DNA from: Luscinia megarhynchos
Taxonomy: Eukaryota; Chordata; Aves; Passeriformes; Turdidae
Reading direction: 5' to 3'
NCBI GenBank assembly: GCA_034336665.1
Contig: CM067585.1
Span: 2,475,731-2,539,730 of the forward strand
Length of the DNA stretch: 64,000 nt
Part shown: one piece after another, positions 61,452-64,000 of the stretch
How the letters are laid out: each line of letters starts with the position of its first letter
Numbering within the stretch: the first letter of the stretch is position 1
Made by a program: the position numbers and the translations under genes
Notes under the pieces: generated by a model
Told to the model about the DNA's origin: nothing
Databases searched by the model: none
The model's input: only the letters and a program-made list of their open reading frames with translations

Positions 61452-61552
61452 TTGAGCATTTTGTCTCAACTCTATCAGAGTAGCAGGCTAAGTGAGTACA
61501 GAGCACATTCAAAGAAGGATCAATATTTAAATAGAAAACATGTCTGTGAGGA
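61452..61552 (+). repeat. Left arm of perfect 101-bp inverted repeat
   Basis: From ttgagcattttgtctc to catgtctgtgagga. By base-by-base comparison it is the exact reverse complement of 63493-63593. Homology stops sharply at both ends. Confidence 0.97.
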
Positions 61553-62484
61553 GTTCAACTCACCTGCTGAGCCTGTTAAGACCAGGGTTCAATCTGATAT
61601 TTAGACACTGATGTGCCTTCACCAGTCAGTGGAATTCAGGGGAAGCTGGAGTTGCCAACTTCAAGGTGAACTGACCTTCTCTGGTATCTGTGCTGGCTCT
61701 GATGAATCAGCTCCCCCAGAATCTCCTGGCTGATGGGACACACTCACCCTGACCCTAGATATAGGTGTGATCACAGCTTGAGTCTGATCCCAGATATTAG
61801 GGAGAGGAAAGCACCTTCCCAGCCTGTGTCTCTCCTGCCCTTTGACTTTCCCAGACCCTAAGAAATGTTATCAGCAAAGCTTCTGTTCTCACCAGCAGGC
61901 ACAAGCTCAGGGCAGAGGTGCAGGCTGACTGCTGCCTTCCCCTGAGCCTCCTCTGGCTGCTTGGCACCCTTGCTTTGCTCAGTGTCTCCAGACAGGAGCA
62001 GGGATGCTCAGCTAGAGCCCACACGCCCCAGGCTCCCTGGGTGCACACAGGGCATCCCCATCACCCTCTGCCAGAAGAACTTTGTACTCAGGGCTCACAC
62101 AGCACTGGCTGCTCACAGGAACCAGGTGGCACCTGAAGACAGAAGGAGAACCCAGACCCACCCTGGGGACATCCTGAGTGGCTGAGAGATCTCCAGGGTT
62201 GCCATGTTTTACTTTACCAAGCACTGGGGCATTATCCTGCACTGCCAGAGCCTTGCAGCAGAGCAGGGCAGATAAAGTGGCTGCAGCTGCCCGGTTAATC
62301 TGTGCTCAGCCCCTTATCCTGTCTGCCTATATTTAACCTCCTGCCAGCCACCTGCAGCCACGGGTGGGGGGAGCACATGCCTCAGGTGAGGGAGGGCAGG
62401 GGAGACGTGCAGGGAGCACCTTGGTGTCAGCTCAGCTGCTGCCCCAGGCTGGGAGTGAGGATGTGTGAGCACTCCCACCTGCCT
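61553..62484. other. DNA between the inverted-repeat arms, left part
   Basis: No gene or repeat recognised. Short frames on both strands. Confidence 0.5.
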
Positions 62485-62490
62485 GGTCAC

Positions 62491-62823
62491 TGCTGGTTTT
62501 AGGTTATAGATGAGCAGTGAAAATGATAATGTAACATAGTTCTTTGTGTAATGGAGAAGCAAAAGAGAGATGGAGCTTTATTTAAAGAAACACTACACAT
62601 ATATAGGGTAGTACGTGAAAAACAAAATAGAAAAGACTTATTGGTCTAAGAAGGCAACACCTCTCTGAAAATATATTTTTTGCAAAATATAATGAGGCTC
62701 ACTCGGCTCTCACATGCCCTGCAGGTGCATAATCATTGTGATAATTTCTTATCCTTGTGCAGGCTGAGAGAGGTAAAGCTTCAAGGCAGCTTTTTCCCTG
62801 GTTCCCAGCAGCACCCAACAACA
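62491..62823 (-). mobile_element. Solo LTR, family C1, copy 3
   Basis: 333-bp antisense LTR with a perfect 6-bp target duplication ggtcac (62485-62490 and 62824-62829). Minus-strand signals: CCAAT 62640-62644, TATATA 62600-62605, AATAAA 62577-62582. It lies between the arms of the 101-bp inverted repeat. Confidence 0.94.
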
Positions 62824-62829
62824 GGTCAC

Positions 62830-63492
62830 TGTGGGTCACACAGTGGGGATTGTGGTCTCCTCTCCTCCCCCCAGCACCAGCCTGGCTTGAGTGGAATTGC
62901 CTGGTCTGGGATGCAACCATGGACAAGGTGGACGTGGCATTTGGGACAGTCCCAGAGGAGGATGGAGGTGGAAGGAGAGATGCAGAGCACAGAGGAACGA
63001 GGACACTTGTAGGGGTAAAAAATCCATGCAAACAGGAGATTTGTATCCCCACAGAGAAGCTGGGAGTGACAGTTTGGATAGAAATAGAGGTTGTGAGGAA
63101 GGGAAAATTGATACCATAGCCATGCTGGTACTGCTGGGCAGGACAGAGGGACACAGGGGGCAGGGCATGGCTGAGGTGAGGTGGAGGAGGCACAGGCAGG
63201 TGTCTCCAGGCTGCTGCAGAGGAGAAACTGGGGTCCCACAGCAGGATCTGGGTCTTCCTCACCTCTGCAGGCACGGTGCCCAGTGCAGACCAGTTTGAAT
63301 CCTTGCCCCTTGCCCACCTCCAGCCCCCACCAGAGGTTCCACAGCACACACTGCTGGTGGTGTGGGGATGCTGAGTCTGCTGAGGCACAGCTGGAAGAAC
63401 TCTGCTCACAGGGTGCTTCCTGTGGGAGGAAAACCAAGAGAAATGCCAATTCTCCACGCTGCCAAGATGGAATTTTGGGAAATTCCCTTTCA
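62830..63492. other. DNA between the inverted-repeat arms, right part
   Basis: GC-rich; two minus-strand frames (268 codons at 62699-63505 and 255 codons at 62826-63593) overlap each other. The first runs through the LTR and the second through the right arm, so neither looks like a gene. Confidence 0.5.
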
Positions 63493-63593
63493 TCCTCACA
63501 GACATGTTTTCTATTTAAATATTGATCCTTCTTTGAATGTGCTCTGTACTCACTTAGCCTGCTACTCTGATAGAGTTGAGACAAAATGCTCAA
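63493..63593 (-). repeat. Right arm of perfect 101-bp inverted repeat
   Basis: From tcctcacagacatg to acaaaatgctcaa. Exact reverse complement of 61452-61552. Confidence 0.97.
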
Positions 63594-64000
63594 GGCTCAT
63601 CTCTTAATATGCTTTAAAACCCCAAAATCGTGGTGTCCCCTCCCCTGCTCTGCCAAGGGAAGGGAAGGTGAGGCAGCCTTCACCCCATCCTGCAGCCACA
63701 GCAGGAAGGGACCTCACTGGTACCTGAGAGTTTTTGTCACAGACCATGGTGGCAGCAGGGCAAGCCCCACCAAATCCTCTTCTCTTGCACCAGGATTCCT
63801 GCAGGGTTTGTGCACCTGGTTCAAATGAATTTCCAAAATCCAGGGAGCACCAGGGGGGTTGGCTGTGCTCATTCTGACAGGCCTATTTAAGCAAAGAAGG
63901 TCTAAATTACAAATTACCCTCACAACATAGGTAATTGCTCATAAGACAGAAAATCCACCAAAATTAAAAAAGAACCCCAACAATAAAACAAACACCAAAA
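63594..64000. other. Single-copy DNA to window end
   Basis: No feature recognised; the final 100 bp are A-rich. Confidence 0.5.

Noticed and set aside
62699..63505. 268-codon minus frame and overlapping 255-codon frame
   Set aside because: The two overlap in different phases. One crosses an LTR insertion and the other ends in the inverted-repeat arm, and no domain is seen.
61452..63593. Standard TIR DNA transposon with target duplication
   Set aside because: The flanks (gggtccca left, ggctcatc right) give no TA, 8-bp or other clear duplication, and no transposase-like frame is present. The element idea is kept only as one option in the finding.

Overview
The window looks like bird nuclear DNA, most likely from a songbird. 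Two things point there. Scattered 5'-truncated pieces of the CR1 LINE (the dominant avian retrotransposon) end in the usual run of attctgtg/attctgtgaa-type tail repeats. There are also many solo long terminal repeats (LTRs) of endogenous retroviruses and no Alu/B1-like SINEs. I recognise no protein-coding gene, rRNA, tRNA or CRISPR array. The sequence reads as intergenic or deep-intronic DNA. The six-frame open frames are short, overlap on both strands, or are artefacts of simple repeats and LTRs.

Layout. 1-5.1 kb: two solo LTRs of a ~715-bp family (family A), one shorter LTR and one family C2 LTR. 5-11.9 kb: mostly single-copy DNA with two CR1 3' ends (6.3 and 9.4 kb) and an AT-rich stretch (9.9-10.8 kb). 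11.9-17.1 kb: an inverted family A LTR, then small LTR and CR1 scraps. 17.18-17.85 kb: a very long GGAAA pentanucleotide tract. 18.8-35 kb: LTRs of families E, C1, A and F, separated by single-copy DNA, with CR1 at 23.7 and 33.1 kb. 35.3-35.9 kb: a solo LTR of family B with a perfect 5-bp target duplication. 36-48 kb: mostly single-copy DNA with a (GAATA)21 array joined to a CR1 tail, another CR1 and a C1 LTR. 48.4-49.1 kb: an unusual AT-rich minisatellite of TTCCCAAAATTCCC-like units with an inverted distal part. 49.4-60 kb: a family A LTR, a C2 LTR, a 65-bp tandem duplication and a second family B LTR with a perfect 5-bp duplication. 61.4-63.6 kb: a perfect 101-bp inverted repeat whose arms lie about 1.9 kb apart, with a C1 LTR (perfect 6-bp duplication) between them.

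The recognised LTRs total about 8.1 kb, near 13% of the window, and none has a gag/pol/env-like reading frame beside it. They are therefore solo LTRs or fragments. Target duplications separate the families: 5 bp for the two B copies (and probably one A copy), 6 bp for the three C1 copies. The strongest unexplained signals are the perfect inverted repeat at 61.4/63.5 kb, a 16-bp perfect palindrome kept in all seven A and B LTRs, the mosaic relation between families A and B, the GGAAA tract and the inverted minisatellite. Family letters (A, B, C1, C2, E, F, G) are labels made for this window, because I could not search a repeat library.
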